DNA of 8,938 nt from Treponema sp. UBA1747 (lineage in GTDB: Bacteria > Spirochaetota > Spirochaetia > Treponematales > Treponemataceae), in the NCBI GenBank assembly GCA_002315375.1, contig DCHR01000040.1, positions 309 to 9,246 of the forward strand. Reading direction: 5' to 3'. How positions within the stretch are numbered: position 1 is the first letter of the stretch; every line of letters begins with the position of its first letter. This document shows positions 1-5,721 of this stretch, one piece after another. The position numbers and the translations under genes are program-made. Below the pieces are notes generated by a model, which saw only the letters and a list, made by a program, of their open reading frames with translations, had not been told where the DNA came from and did not search any database.

Positions 1-713
1 TGGAATACGACGGAGACAACCACAAGCCAGCACAGTACCTGGTAAACCCACCAAGCATTGACCGCACAATGGGTGAATACCTTACAAAAACAGGTGTACA
101 CCTGATGGCTATTTCTGAAACACAGAAATACGGTCACGTAACATACTTCTTCAACGGAAACCGCCCTGGTGAATTCGACAAGAACCTGGAAACTTATGTT
201 GAAGTTCCATCTGATGTTGTTCCATTCGAACAGCGCCCATGGATGAAATGTGCTGAAATCACAGACAAAGTTATCGAAGCAATTGAATCTGGAAAATATG
301 ACCACATCCGTCTGAACTACCCTAACGGTGACATGGTTGGACACACTGGTGTATTCAACGCTGTTTGCTGTTCTATGGAAGGCATGGACCTCCAGCTCGG
401 TCGTCTTAAGGCTGCTGTAGAAAAAGCAGGTGGTATCCTCTGTCTTACAGCTGACCACGGAAACTCAGATGATATGTACGAACACAAGAAAGACGGTTCA
501 GTTGCAAAAGATGCCAATGGTGAACCAAAACCAAAGACATCTCACTCACTGAACCCGGTTCCTGGAATCATTTACGACCCTGAATACAAAGGTGAATACG
601 AACTGGAACTGAACTCAGGTCTCGGAATCTCTTCTTGGCCATCAACACTGATGCAGCTTATGGGATTTGTGCCTCCAACAGATTACGATAAGAGTATGAT
701 TAACCTGAAATAA
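1..713 (+). CDS. gpmI: 2,3-bisphosphoglycerate-independent phosphoglycerate mutase, C-terminal part (5' truncated by window edge)
   Basis: This enzyme interconverts 3- and 2-phosphoglycerate in glycolysis and gluconeogenesis, in the cytoplasm, using two divalent metal ions. The first complete codon is at base 3, leaving 236 residues; the N-terminal part with the catalytic serine lies outside the window. Fragment residues 2-22 carry the YDGD...LV.PP.IDRT.GEYL block. The SETQK(F/Y)GHVT motif follows, with its active-site Lys near residue 42. Metal ligands appear as NGDMVGHTG (D110, H114), TADHGN (D151, H152) and TSHSLNPVP (H181). The NGD form, the insert between TADHGN and TSHSL, and the C-terminus resemble plant/trypanosome-type iPGM more than the usual bacterial NPDMVGHTG type. 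Codons are rich in C-ending Phe, Tyr, Asn and Asp, unlike the genes from 1258 on, as expected for a highly expressed housekeeping gene. An intrinsic terminator follows 24 bases after the stop. Confidence 0.97.
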   Translation, partial: EYDGDNHKPAQYLVNPPSIDRTMGEYLTKTGVHLMAISETQKYGHVTYFFNGNRPGEFDKNLETYVEVPSDVVPFEQRPWMKCAEITDKVIEAIESGKYDHIRLNYPNGDMVGHTGVFNAVCCSMEGMDLQLGRLKAAVEKAGGILCLTADHGNSDDMYEHKKDGSVAKDANGEPKPKTSHSLNPVPGIIYDPEYKGEYELELNSGLGISSWPSTLMQLMGFVPPTDYDKSMINLK

Positions 714-718
714 GGTAA

Positions 719-733
719 GCAACCGCAGGTTGT
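719..733. repeat. mini-hairpin with CC-GCA-GG core
   Basis: CAACC-GCA-GGTTG (720-732) is a perfect 5-bp inverted repeat with a 3-base loop, just after the gpmI stop codon and before the terminator hairpin. It shares the 9-mer ACCGCAGGT with the inverted repeat at 4423-4437. Without a U-tract it is not itself a terminator. It may be a member of a small family of dispersed palindromes, but only a few copies are visible here. Confidence 0.5.
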
Positions 734-736
734 GAT

Positions 737-770
737 GCGCCCGTTTTCTTCGGAAGACGGGCGTTTTTTA
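737..770 (+). terminator. intrinsic terminator of gpmI
   Basis: CGCCCGTTTTC (738-748), a TTCG tetraloop and GAAGACGGGCG (753-763) form an 11-bp stem with one G-U pair, followed by six T residues (764-769). The stable loop and U-tract make this a textbook rho-independent terminator. It separates gpmI from the acylphosphatase gene. Confidence 0.93.
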
Positions 771-797
771 TTTGGGCGCTCTCTGGTGATGCAGGTG

Positions 798-806
798 TGA
801 TATAAT
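798..806 (+). promoter_or_regulatory. extended -10 promoter of the acylphosphatase gene
   Basis: TGA-TATAAT (798-806) is a consensus -10 hexamer preceded by the TGn extension. No good -35 box is seen at 16-18 bp spacing (778-783 reads GCTCTC), which is usual for extended -10 promoters. Only six bases separate the hexamer from the ATG at 813, so transcription should start at or within a base or two of the start codon. There is no Shine-Dalgarno sequence at a usable distance. Confidence 0.72.
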
Positions 807-812
807 ACTGGT

Positions 813-1088
813 ATGATTCGGCAGGAAATTAGGTTCTTTGGAAATGTTCAGGGTGTAGGTTTCAGATATACTGCTAAATATGCAGCCCGCTCACTGGGAT
901 TAACCGGTTGGGTTTATAACGATTATGATGAATCTGTTTTGATGGAAGTGCAGGGAGATCCGGAAAAAATAGAGATTCTTATTTCCAATATAGAAAAAAG
1001 ACCTTTTATTATTATTGAAAAAATGGACAGAAAAGAAATTACTGTTGTATCTGATGAATGGGAGTTTTATATAAAAGATTCCTTTTAA
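813..1088 (+). CDS. acyP: acylphosphatase
   Basis: This is a small cytoplasmic enzyme of 91 residues, the usual family length, that hydrolyses carboxyl-phosphate bonds of acyl phosphates such as acetyl phosphate or 1,3-bisphosphoglycerate. The signature GNVQGVGFR lies at residues 10-18, with R18 as the phosphate-binding arginine. GWVYN at 32-36 supplies the catalytic asparagine N36, and the 18-residue Arg-Asn spacing matches the family. The start gives the expected short N-terminus before beta strand 1. No ribosome binding site precedes it, and the -10 box ends at 806, so translation is probably from a leaderless mRNA. The gene stands alone between two terminators. Its position next to gpmI may be only coincidental, though both act on phosphorylated glycolytic-type compounds. 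Confidence 0.95.
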   Translation: MIRQEIRFFGNVQGVGFRYTAKYAARSLGLTGWVYNDYDESVLMEVQGDPEKIEILISNIEKRPFIIIEKMDRKEITVVSDEWEFYIKDSF

Positions 1089-1150
1089 TTTTCTTAAGGA
1101 GATTAAATTACAACTTTAGTGACCAATCAATGGAAAAAAAATATTATTCT

Positions 1151-1188
1151 AAAAAAGACAGATTGTTTTAATTGCAATCTGTTTTTTA
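1151..1188 (+). terminator. intrinsic terminator after acylphosphatase
   Basis: ACAGATTG (1158-1165) and CAATCTGT (1175-1182) form a perfect 8-bp stem closed by a 9-base loop and followed by a T run to 1187. The A run upstream (1151-1156) can pair with the T run, so the structure could also terminate from the opposite strand. It isolates acyP from the following gene run. Confidence 0.85.
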
Positions 1189-1213
1189 TATATCACACTT
1201 AGATTTGTAGATT

Positions 1214-1228
1214 AGGGGTTTGTCCCCT
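1214..1228. repeat. palindrome GGGGTTTGTCCCC, diverged relative of the GGGGACAGACC repeat
   Basis: AGGGG (1214-1218) and CCCCT (1224-1228) are a perfect inverted repeat around a TTTGT centre. The core GGGGTTTGTCCCC differs by one base from GGGGTCTGTCCCC, the palindromic form implied by the reverse complement of GGGGACAGACCCC at 5879-5891. It lies in the leader of the nucleoside phosphorylase gene, 19 bases before its Shine-Dalgarno AGGAG (1247-1251), and would form a 5-bp hairpin in the mRNA. Confidence 0.55.
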
Positions 1229-1257
1229 CTGAAACACCTCGGTAACAGGAGAAAAAG

Positions 1258-2019
1258 ATGATAACAAAAAAAGAATTTCCGATCTTGGAGTTTGACACCG
1301 AAAAAGTTGCAAAGCTTAATCCAACAAACATCATTAGCGATAAGCTTTCTTCTAACAAATTGATTATTACTTTTTTCCCTGAAGCAATTAACAAGTTGAT
1401 TGAAGAAAAGGCAATTGAACAGTGCTATTTCATTGGCGGAGAAAATCCTTTTCCAATTTATAAATTTACAGATGATGACGTGTGCATTGTTCTTGGGCAG
1501 GTAGGTGGTCCAAGCTGTGGCGGAAATCTTGATGTTTTCTACGCTATGGGAATAAACAAGGTTATGTTCTGCGGTGGTGGTGGAGTTCTGGACCGCAACA
1601 TTAAAGTGGGCCAGCTGCTTTTAGTAGACGGCGCAATCCGTGATGAAGGATTTTCTTATCACTACATTGAACCAAGCCGTTATATCTACACTGACAAAAA
1701 AGTAACCGATAAACTTGCTGCCAGTCTTGAAGCAAAAAAAGTTCCTTATTTAAGGGGAATCTGCTGGACTACAGATGCCTTGTTCCGTGAAACACCGGAG
1801 AAAATTGAACTTCGTAAATCTGAAGGTGCGAAAATTGTAGAAATGGAACAGGCCGCTTGTATTGCAGTAAGTCAGTTCCGCGGTTTTGATTACGGTGCTT
1901 TGATTTACGGTGGCGATGATGTTGCCAGCGAAGAATGGAACAGCCGTGGATGGAATACAAGACAGGGAATCCGCTATAACCTGATTTTGCTTTGTAAAGA
2001 ACTGGTTAAGGAGATGTAA
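1258..2019 (+). CDS. nucleoside phosphorylase (uridine phosphorylase-like, PNP/UDP family)
   Basis: A 253-residue protein of the PNP_UDP_1 fold, which splits nucleosides with phosphate into a free base and (deoxy)ribose 1-phosphate for salvage in the cytoplasm. GGPSCGGN (83-90) sits in a glycine-rich phosphate-site region. The hydrophobic CGGGG strand is at 105-109. AIRDEGFSYHY (126-136) resembles the R-x-E/D-G-x-S-x-H-Y block of uridine phosphorylases. TTDALFRET (171-179) and VEMEQAA (194-200, the ribose-binding EME motif) are typical of the family, and GGDD (218-221) is near the position of the acidic residue that handles the base. The start has AGGAG (1247-1251) at 6-base spacing. It is the first gene of the run that continues to 7255, and its stop directly abuts the next start. 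Substrate specificity (uridine, purine nucleoside or other) cannot be fixed from sequence. Confidence 0.88.
   Translation: MITKKEFPILEFDTEKVAKLNPTNIISDKLSSNKLIITFFPEAINKLIEEKAIEQCYFIGGENPFPIYKFTDDDVCIVLGQVGGPSCGGNLDVFYAMGINKVMFCGGGGVLDRNIKVGQLLLVDGAIRDEGFSYHYIEPSRYIYTDKKVTDKLAASLEAKKVPYLRGICWTTDALFRETPEKIELRKSEGAKIVEMEQAACIAVSQFRGFDYGALIYGGDDVASEEWNSRGWNTRQGIRYNLILLCKELVKEM
2008..2013 (+). promoter_or_regulatory. ribosome binding site that supports the TTG start at 2020
   Basis: AAGGAG lies within the last codons of the nucleoside phosphorylase gene, six bases before TTG at 2020. That codon immediately follows the TAA at 2017-2019. The spacing supports TTG as a real initiation codon and suggests translational coupling of the two genes. 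Confidence 0.75.
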
Positions 2020-2937
2020 TTGCCAAATATTACAACAAAACAATTTCAAATCCTGACAGACATCAATCTGGTCTGGGATTTTTTTACAGATATTTATGAC
2101 CGTAAACGGGGAGGCGGAGTTGCAGCTCCTTTTTTTGAGTACGCAATTCAGTCTACCTGGATGGATAAAACTTATTCCTATTTGAACCGCCTCTGGTTTG
2201 ACGGGGACAAGGTTGTGGCCTTTGTTTTTAATGAAGCACCGGTTACAGATGTTTATTTTAAGGTTCGTCCCGGTTATGAGTTCCTGGCTGATGAACTGGT
2301 AGATTATGCCATCAACAATATGCCAGACTTCGACAATAAAATGCAGTTTATGCTTTTTAATGGTCAGGAGTTTTTGATGGAAGCGGCCCAGAAGTGGGGA
2401 TTCAAAAAAATCTACGATTATGAAGACCGCAATTTTGATTTTAAAAATGAGCTGAATTACGAGCTTCCTGAAGGCTTTCATTATGTTGATCCAAAAGATT
2501 GTGATCCTGTAAAACTGGCAAAATGCTGCTGGTACGGTTTCAATCACGGGGAAAAAGGGCCTTTTGAAAATTGGGAAAAACCGTCTGAAGTTGAAACTGA
2601 ATGGGATCCTCATAAACAGTTTATTTGTATTGAAGGTCCAATGACAGCTCATTCGCCACATTCAACTCACCAGTACGACATAATCATTGCCAACGACAAA
2701 GATGAATATGTTTGCTTCAGCGGAATGTGGTGGGTGCCGGAAAACAAACTTGCCTACATGGAACCTTTGTGTACTGTGCCTGAATATCGCAAAATGGGAC
2801 TGGCATCGGCAGCGCTTACCAAGCATTACCGCAGAATGAAGGCACTCGGAGCAACTCACATGACTGGCGGCGGTGATCCTTTCTATGAAAAATTAGGATA
2901 TGGGAAAGGCGTTCACTGGTATTGTTTTGGTAGATAG
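2020..2937 (+). CDS. GNAT-family N-acetyltransferase with an extra N-terminal domain
   Basis: A 305-residue cytoplasmic protein. The clear GNAT part is C-terminal: MEPLCTVPEYRKMGLASAAL (247-266) is motif A, with the acetyl-CoA pyrophosphate loop RKMGLA at 257-262. It is followed by the MTGGGDPFYEKLGY segment (271-284), which resembles the family's FYEKLGF block. The N-terminal ~150 residues (RLWFDGDKVVAF, then MLFNGQEFLMEAAQKWGFKK) look like a second, degenerate GNAT-type half, so the protein may be a tandem-GNAT. Translation starts at TTG with a good upstream AAGGAG, zero bases after the previous stop. The acceptor is unknown; small amines, aminoglycoside-like compounds and peptides are all possible in this superfamily. 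Confidence 0.82.
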   Translation: MPNITTKQFQILTDINLVWDFFTDIYDRKRGGGVAAPFFEYAIQSTWMDKTYSYLNRLWFDGDKVVAFVFNEAPVTDVYFKVRPGYEFLADELVDYAINNMPDFDNKMQFMLFNGQEFLMEAAQKWGFKKIYDYEDRNFDFKNELNYELPEGFHYVDPKDCDPVKLAKCCWYGFNHGEKGPFENWEKPSEVETEWDPHKQFICIEGPMTAHSPHSTHQYDIIIANDKDEYVCFSGMWWVPENKLAYMEPLCTVPEYRKMGLASAALTKHYRRMKALGATHMTGGGDPFYEKLGYGKGVHWYCFGR

Positions 2938-2945
2938 GAGATGCT

Positions 2946-2979
2946 GATCCGGTTCCTGAGCTTGTCGAAGGGCGGGATC
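2946..2979. repeat. REP-like intergenic palindromic element with core TTCCTGAGCTTGTCGAAGG
   Basis: The 64-bp gap between two GNAT genes holds TTCCTGAGCTTGTCGAAGG (2953-2971), framed by the inverted arms GATCC (2946-2950) and GGATC (2975-2979). From memory, a sequence of this type (TTCGACAAGCTCAGG on the other strand) recurs in intergenic DNA of many unrelated bacteria; this was not checked by search. Its richer GC and position between closely spaced co-oriented genes suggest an insertion into the operon. The downstream gene keeps its own ribosome binding site (AGGGGAG near 2987-2993). Confidence 0.65.
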
Positions 2980-3001
2980 TCATAAAAGGGGAGAATAATT
3001 T

Positions 3002-3562
3002 ATGAAGATAGAACCAAAAGAAGTAACATTAAAAGACGGAAGAAAATGTATTTTGCGTAATGCCACTGGGGCTGATGCAGAAGGTATGCTCAATTATTTA
3101 AGAACCTCAGGTGGCGAAACTGAATTTATCCTTCGTTATCCTGATGAAGTTGATAAACATTATACAATTGAAAGCGAAGCAAAAGTTCTTGATGATTTTC
3201 TTGAAAACCCGGAATGTGTAATGATGGTTGCGGTCGTTGACGGGAAAATTGCCGGGAATGCTGTAATCAGTGGTTCAAAACGAAAAAGGAAAACCGCACA
3301 TCGCGGAGCATTTGCAATAGCTCTTATGAAGGAATACTGGAATCTTGGAATCGGTACTGCTTTAATGACAGAACTTCTGGATATTGCAGATAATCAACTT
3401 GGTTATACTGTAATTGATCTGGAAGTTGTTTCAGAAAATAAACGGGCAATCGCTCTTTATACAAAAATGGGCTTTAAGAAAATCGGTGAACGGCCAATGG
3501 CGCTGAAGCTGGATAACGGAAGTTATTATTCTGAAGATTTAATGTGCAGAATTAAAAATTAG
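3002..3562 (+). CDS. GNAT-family N-acetyltransferase (RimI/YhhY-like)
   Basis: A 186-residue, single-domain acetyl-CoA-dependent acyltransferase expected to be cytoplasmic. The N-terminal strand-helix (KDGRKCILRNATGADAEGML, 11-30) is typical of small GNATs. MMVAVVDGKIAGNAVISG (74-91) is the beta2-beta4 meander. Motif A is AIALMKEYWNLGIGTALMTELL (105-126), where the pyrophosphate loop reads NLGIGT; an Asn replaces the common Gln/Arg at its first position. Motif B is VVSENKRAIALYTKMGFKKIGE (142-163), the N-x-x-A-x-x-L-Y-x-K-x-G-F pattern. The ATG has an AGGGGAG-type site upstream, just after the repeat element. The stop overlaps the ribosome binding site of the methyltransferase gene, so the two are probably co-translated. 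The acceptor substrate is unknown. Confidence 0.9.
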   Translation: MKIEPKEVTLKDGRKCILRNATGADAEGMLNYLRTSGGETEFILRYPDEVDKHYTIESEAKVLDDFLENPECVMMVAVVDGKIAGNAVISGSKRKRKTAHRGAFAIALMKEYWNLGIGTALMTELLDIADNQLGYTVIDLEVVSENKRAIALYTKMGFKKIGERPMALKLDNGSYYSEDLMCRIKN

Positions 3563-3571
3563 GAGAGTTTT

Positions 3572-4366
3572 ATGGCACAACAGTTTAAAGATATTGATGC
3601 CGGTCAGAAATTTGACTGGGGAAATACTTCAAAGGATTATGCAAAATATCGTGATATTTATCCTGAAGAATATTACGAAGCAATTGCAGATTTTGGACTT
3701 GGCATTAGGGGACAGACCTGTCTTGATATTGGAACAGGTACCGGTGTAATTCCAAGAAATATGTATAAATACGGAGCAAAGTGGACTGGCTGTGATATTT
3801 CTGAAAACCAGATTTTAATGGCACAAGAACTTTCTAAAGAAGCGGGAATGGATATTCAGTATTTTCCTAAGGCAACAGAAGATCTGGATTTTCCTGAAAA
3901 AAGCTTTGATCTAATCAGTGCTGCACAATGTTTTATGTATTTTAAGCGAGAAACAGCGCTTCCAAAAATTGCAAGCCTATTAAAAGATGACGGAATTTTT
4001 CTTGTTCTTTATATGGCCTGGCTTCCGGAAAAAGATGAAATTACAAAAATGAGTCTGGATTCTGTTCGTAAGGCAAATCCAAACTGGAACGGGGGACAGA
4101 CCTATGAATGTCCTTTACACTTCAACGAATACACTTACTCAATTTTTGATATGGCTTTTCACAAAGAAATGTATGTTGATGTTCCCTTTACCCGTGAATC
4201 TTGGAATGGAAGAGTAAAAGCCTGTCGTGGAATCGGAGCTTCCCTTAGCCCTGAAAAAATAGAGACTTGGGAAAAAGAACATATGGCAATGCTTGAAAAA
4301 ATCATGCCGCCTGAAACTACAATCCCGCACTTTGTTCAGATGGCAGGGTTAAAGGTGAAAAAGTAA
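3572..4366 (+). CDS. class I SAM-dependent methyltransferase
   Basis: A 264-residue cytoplasmic methyltransferase of the Methyltransf_11/25 type. Motif I CLDIGTGTG (50-58) binds SAM. GCDIS (73-77) ends strand beta2 with the acidic residue (D75) that contacts the SAM ribose. ATEDLDFPEKSFDLISAAQCFMYF (101-124) gives the adenine-binding and motif IV region. IASLLKDDGIFLVLYMAW (133-150) is the post-motif helix and strand beta5. The C-terminal ~110 residues form a probable substrate-binding cap and contain nothing that I can assign to a known substrate. The gene has AGGAG (3561-3565) overlapping the upstream stop codon and ATG at 6-base spacing. Two in-frame copies of the GGGGACAGACC repeat occur, at residues 46-49 (RGQT) and 174-177 (GGQT). 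Confidence 0.9.
   Translation: MAQQFKDIDAGQKFDWGNTSKDYAKYRDIYPEEYYEAIADFGLGIRGQTCLDIGTGTGVIPRNMYKYGAKWTGCDISENQILMAQELSKEAGMDIQYFPKATEDLDFPEKSFDLISAAQCFMYFKRETALPKIASLLKDDGIFLVLYMAWLPEKDEITKMSLDSVRKANPNWNGGQTYECPLHFNEYTYSIFDMAFHKEMYVDVPFTRESWNGRVKACRGIGASLSPEKIETWEKEHMAMLEKIMPPETTIPHFVQMAGLKVKK
3708..3718 (+). repeat. GGGGACAGACC repeat inside the methyltransferase gene, copy 1
   Basis: An exact copy of the 11-mer that recurs at 4092, 5879 and 5903. Here it is read as (R)-G-Q-T immediately before the SAM-binding LDIGTGTG motif, at the place where relatives usually have a short turn before the first strand. It could be a native codon choice rather than an insertion. Confidence 0.4.
4092..4102 (+). 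repeat. GGGGACAGACC repeat inside the methyltransferase gene, copy 2
   Basis: An exact 11-mer copy preceded by one more G, read as G-G-Q-T at residues 174-177 in the C-terminal half of the methyltransferase. It has the same strand and reading phase as the other three copies. Confidence 0.45.
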
Positions 4367-4381
4367 ACTGCTGATGTGCAA

Positions 4382-4396
4382 AGCTCCGAAGGAGCT
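4382..4396. repeat. mini-hairpin AGCTCC-GAA-GGAGCT
   Basis: A perfect 6-bp inverted repeat with a GAA loop, 15 bases after the methyltransferase stop. No U-tract follows, so it is unlikely to be a terminator. It shares the CC-GMA-GG centre with the hairpins at 719-733 and 4423-4437. Confidence 0.5.
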
Positions 4397-4422
4397 GACT
4401 TAAATAATTTTCTTTAATACAA

Positions 4423-4437
4423 ACGACCGCAGGTCGT
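4423..4437. repeat. mini-hairpin ACGACC-GCA-GGTCGT in the kinase leader
   Basis: A perfect 6-bp inverted repeat with a GCA loop, ending three bases before the kinase gene's GGGAG ribosome binding site. It shares ACCGCAGGT with the hairpin after gpmI. In the mRNA it would sit immediately 5' of the ribosome binding site without covering it, so it could protect a processed 5' end or tune initiation; this is inference. Confidence 0.5.
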
Positions 4438-4440
4438 ATG

Positions 4441-4445
4441 GGGAG
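4441..4445 (+). promoter_or_regulatory. ribosome binding site that selects the kinase start at 4450
   Basis: GGGAG (GGGGAG counting base 4440) lies four bases before ATG at 4450. The in-frame ATG at 4438 overlaps this site and has only a weak CAGG buried in a hairpin ahead of it. The inner ATG also gives an N-terminus (MPKVY...) matching the decayed paralogue at 7258. Confidence 0.7.
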
Positions 4446-4449
4446 AAAA

Positions 4450-4929
4450 ATGCCAAAAGTTTATTTAATGTGCGGAAAAATCTGCAGCGGAAAAACTACT
4501 CATTCAAACAAACTTAGAAAAGAGCATAAAGCTGTTGTGCTTTCTGTTGATGAAATAACCCTTGCTTTGTTTGGTCAGGATTGTGGTGAAAAGCATGATG
4601 AGTATGTAGAGCGGGCAGAAAAATATCTTTTTGAAAAATCGGTGGATATTATTGAAACTGGTACAAATGTAATTCTGGACTGGGGATTTTGGACAAAGCT
4701 GGAACGGGATTACGCAAAACAGTTTTACTCATCAAAAAATATTGAATATGAATTTCACTATATAGAAATAGCTGATGAAGAATGGCATCGTCGTCTTGAA
4801 AAACGAAATCAGGCAGTGATGGATAAGAAAACCAGTGCTTATTATGTGGATGAAGGACTGGCAGAAAAGTTTAAATCGATTTTTGAAATTCCTGCAAAAG
4901 AAGAAATTCAGGTGTGGGTAAAACAGTAA
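4450..4929 (+). CDS. small P-loop kinase-like ATPase (AAA_33 type)
   Basis: A 159-residue P-loop protein, probably a cytoplasmic phosphotransferase for a small molecule. Walker A is GKICSGKT (9-16). LSVDEI (31-36) holds an acidic residue (D34) at the position that in such kinases contacts substrate or metal. VILDWGFWTKLERD (74-87) is characteristic of AAA_33-like kinases, and RRLEKRN (113-119) is the arginine-rich lid segment. The length suits a minimal one-domain kinase. I start at 4450, not the in-frame ATG at 4438, because of the ribosome binding site. The 71-bp gap before it contains two mini-hairpins. The next gene starts 12 bases after the stop. Related proteins include antibiotic and nucleoside kinases, but the substrate here is unknown. 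Confidence 0.82.
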   Translation: MPKVYLMCGKICSGKTTHSNKLRKEHKAVVLSVDEITLALFGQDCGEKHDEYVERAEKYLFEKSVDIIETGTNVILDWGFWTKLERDYAKQFYSSKNIEYEFHYIEIADEEWHRRLEKRNQAVMDKKTSAYYVDEGLAEKFKSIFEIPAKEEIQVWVKQ

Positions 4930-4941
4930 AAGAGAATCAAA

Positions 4942-5706
4942 ATGCTTAGTCTAAAACCATATAAACCTCAGGATGCTGAAAAACAATTATCGCTTATAAA
5001 ACATACAGACAGAATTTATAGTTTCCCCATGAGCAAAATAAATGACCGTCCTTTTTTGTATTATATTCGGGGTGAAAAATTCAGTGTTGCTGTAGATGCA
5101 GGACAGTCACCATTGCATGTGGAACAGTTTTATAATTCATTAAAGGAGAATAATTTTCCTTTGCCTGAATATACTGTTCTAACACACTGGCACTGGGATC
5201 ATAGTTTTGGCATTCCTTATGTAAATGGAAAAACTATTGGCAGCGAACTGTCAAAACAGCAGCTTGATATAGTAAAAACCTGGGAATGGACTGAAGATGC
5301 AATGAAACAGCGGGAACTTTCAGGTGAGGATCTGGAGATGATCAACAATGATATAAGAGCGGTTTATCCGGATTTGAATACTGTAAAGGTTGAAAATGTA
5401 GATATTGCAATCAGCGAAAAAATGGAACTGGATCTGGGCGATATTCATCTGGAACTTTATCCAAGGGATTCAATTCACAGTCGGGATGCTTTGCTGATTT
5501 ACTGTCCTGAAGAAAAAGCTTTGTTTGTTGGTGATGCTGACTGTAAGGATTGCTATAACAATTGGGAAGTTCTTCCGGAAAGAGTGGAAAATTACAGGGC
5601 ATTTATAAACAGTCTTGATTTCGATAATTATTACATTGGTCATGATAATCCGGATACAAAAGAAGGTGTAAACAAGTATCTGGACGATTTACTAAACGGA
5701 AACTAA
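4942..5706 (+). CDS. metallo-beta-lactamase-fold hydrolase
   Basis: A 254-residue cytoplasmic protein (no signal peptide) of the MBL superfamily, most of whose members hydrolyse thioesters, lactones or phosphoesters with one or two metal ions. Strand VAVDAGQSP (49-57) leads to the metal motif THWHWDH (81-87; H82, H84, D86, H87). A third-ligand histidine is likely at H179 (DSIHSRDALLIY, 176-187), followed by LFVGDAD with the bridging D198, and IGHDNP with H234. All expected ligands are therefore present and the enzyme should be active. The absence of a signal peptide and the loose overall motif argue against a classical periplasmic beta-lactamase. Its ribosome binding site is weak (AGAGAA before the ATG), and the short 12-base gap suggests coupling to the kinase gene. 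Confidence 0.9.
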   Translation: MLSLKPYKPQDAEKQLSLIKHTDRIYSFPMSKINDRPFLYYIRGEKFSVAVDAGQSPLHVEQFYNSLKENNFPLPEYTVLTHWHWDHSFGIPYVNGKTIGSELSKQQLDIVKTWEWTEDAMKQRELSGEDLEMINNDIRAVYPDLNTVKVENVDIAISEKMELDLGDIHLELYPRDSIHSRDALLIYCPEEKALFVGDADCKDCYNNWEVLPERVENYRAFINSLDFDNYYIGHDNPDTKEGVNKYLDDLLNGN

Positions 5707-5721
5707 TAACGGAAATAAATA

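Noticed and set aside
1119..1202. A 27-codon GTG frame, with an orphan AAGGAG at 1096-1101 that might belong to a small peptide gene after acylphosphatase
   Set aside because: The AAGGAG-to-GTG distance is about 17 bases, the frame runs through the terminator hairpin, and the peptide is unremarkable. A 13-codon ATG frame at 1130 also lacks a ribosome binding site.
1750..2661. A 303-codon open frame on the - strand under the nucleoside phosphorylase and first GNAT genes
   Set aside because: It is antisense to two well-supported genes, very rich in Phe, Ile and Lys, shows no family motif and has no sensible promoter or ribosome binding site; it is a mirror of the codon pattern of the real genes.
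2941..2985. A 14-codon ATG frame (MLIRFLSLSKGGIS) with AGGAG directly in front
   Set aside because: AGGAG abuts the ATG with zero spacing, which is not usable, and the frame is mostly the dispersed repeat.
4942..5706. A classical beta-lactamase giving antibiotic resistance
   Set aside because: There is no signal peptide, and the residues beyond HxHxDH do not follow the beta-lactamase pattern that I know; a general MBL-fold hydrolase is the safer call.
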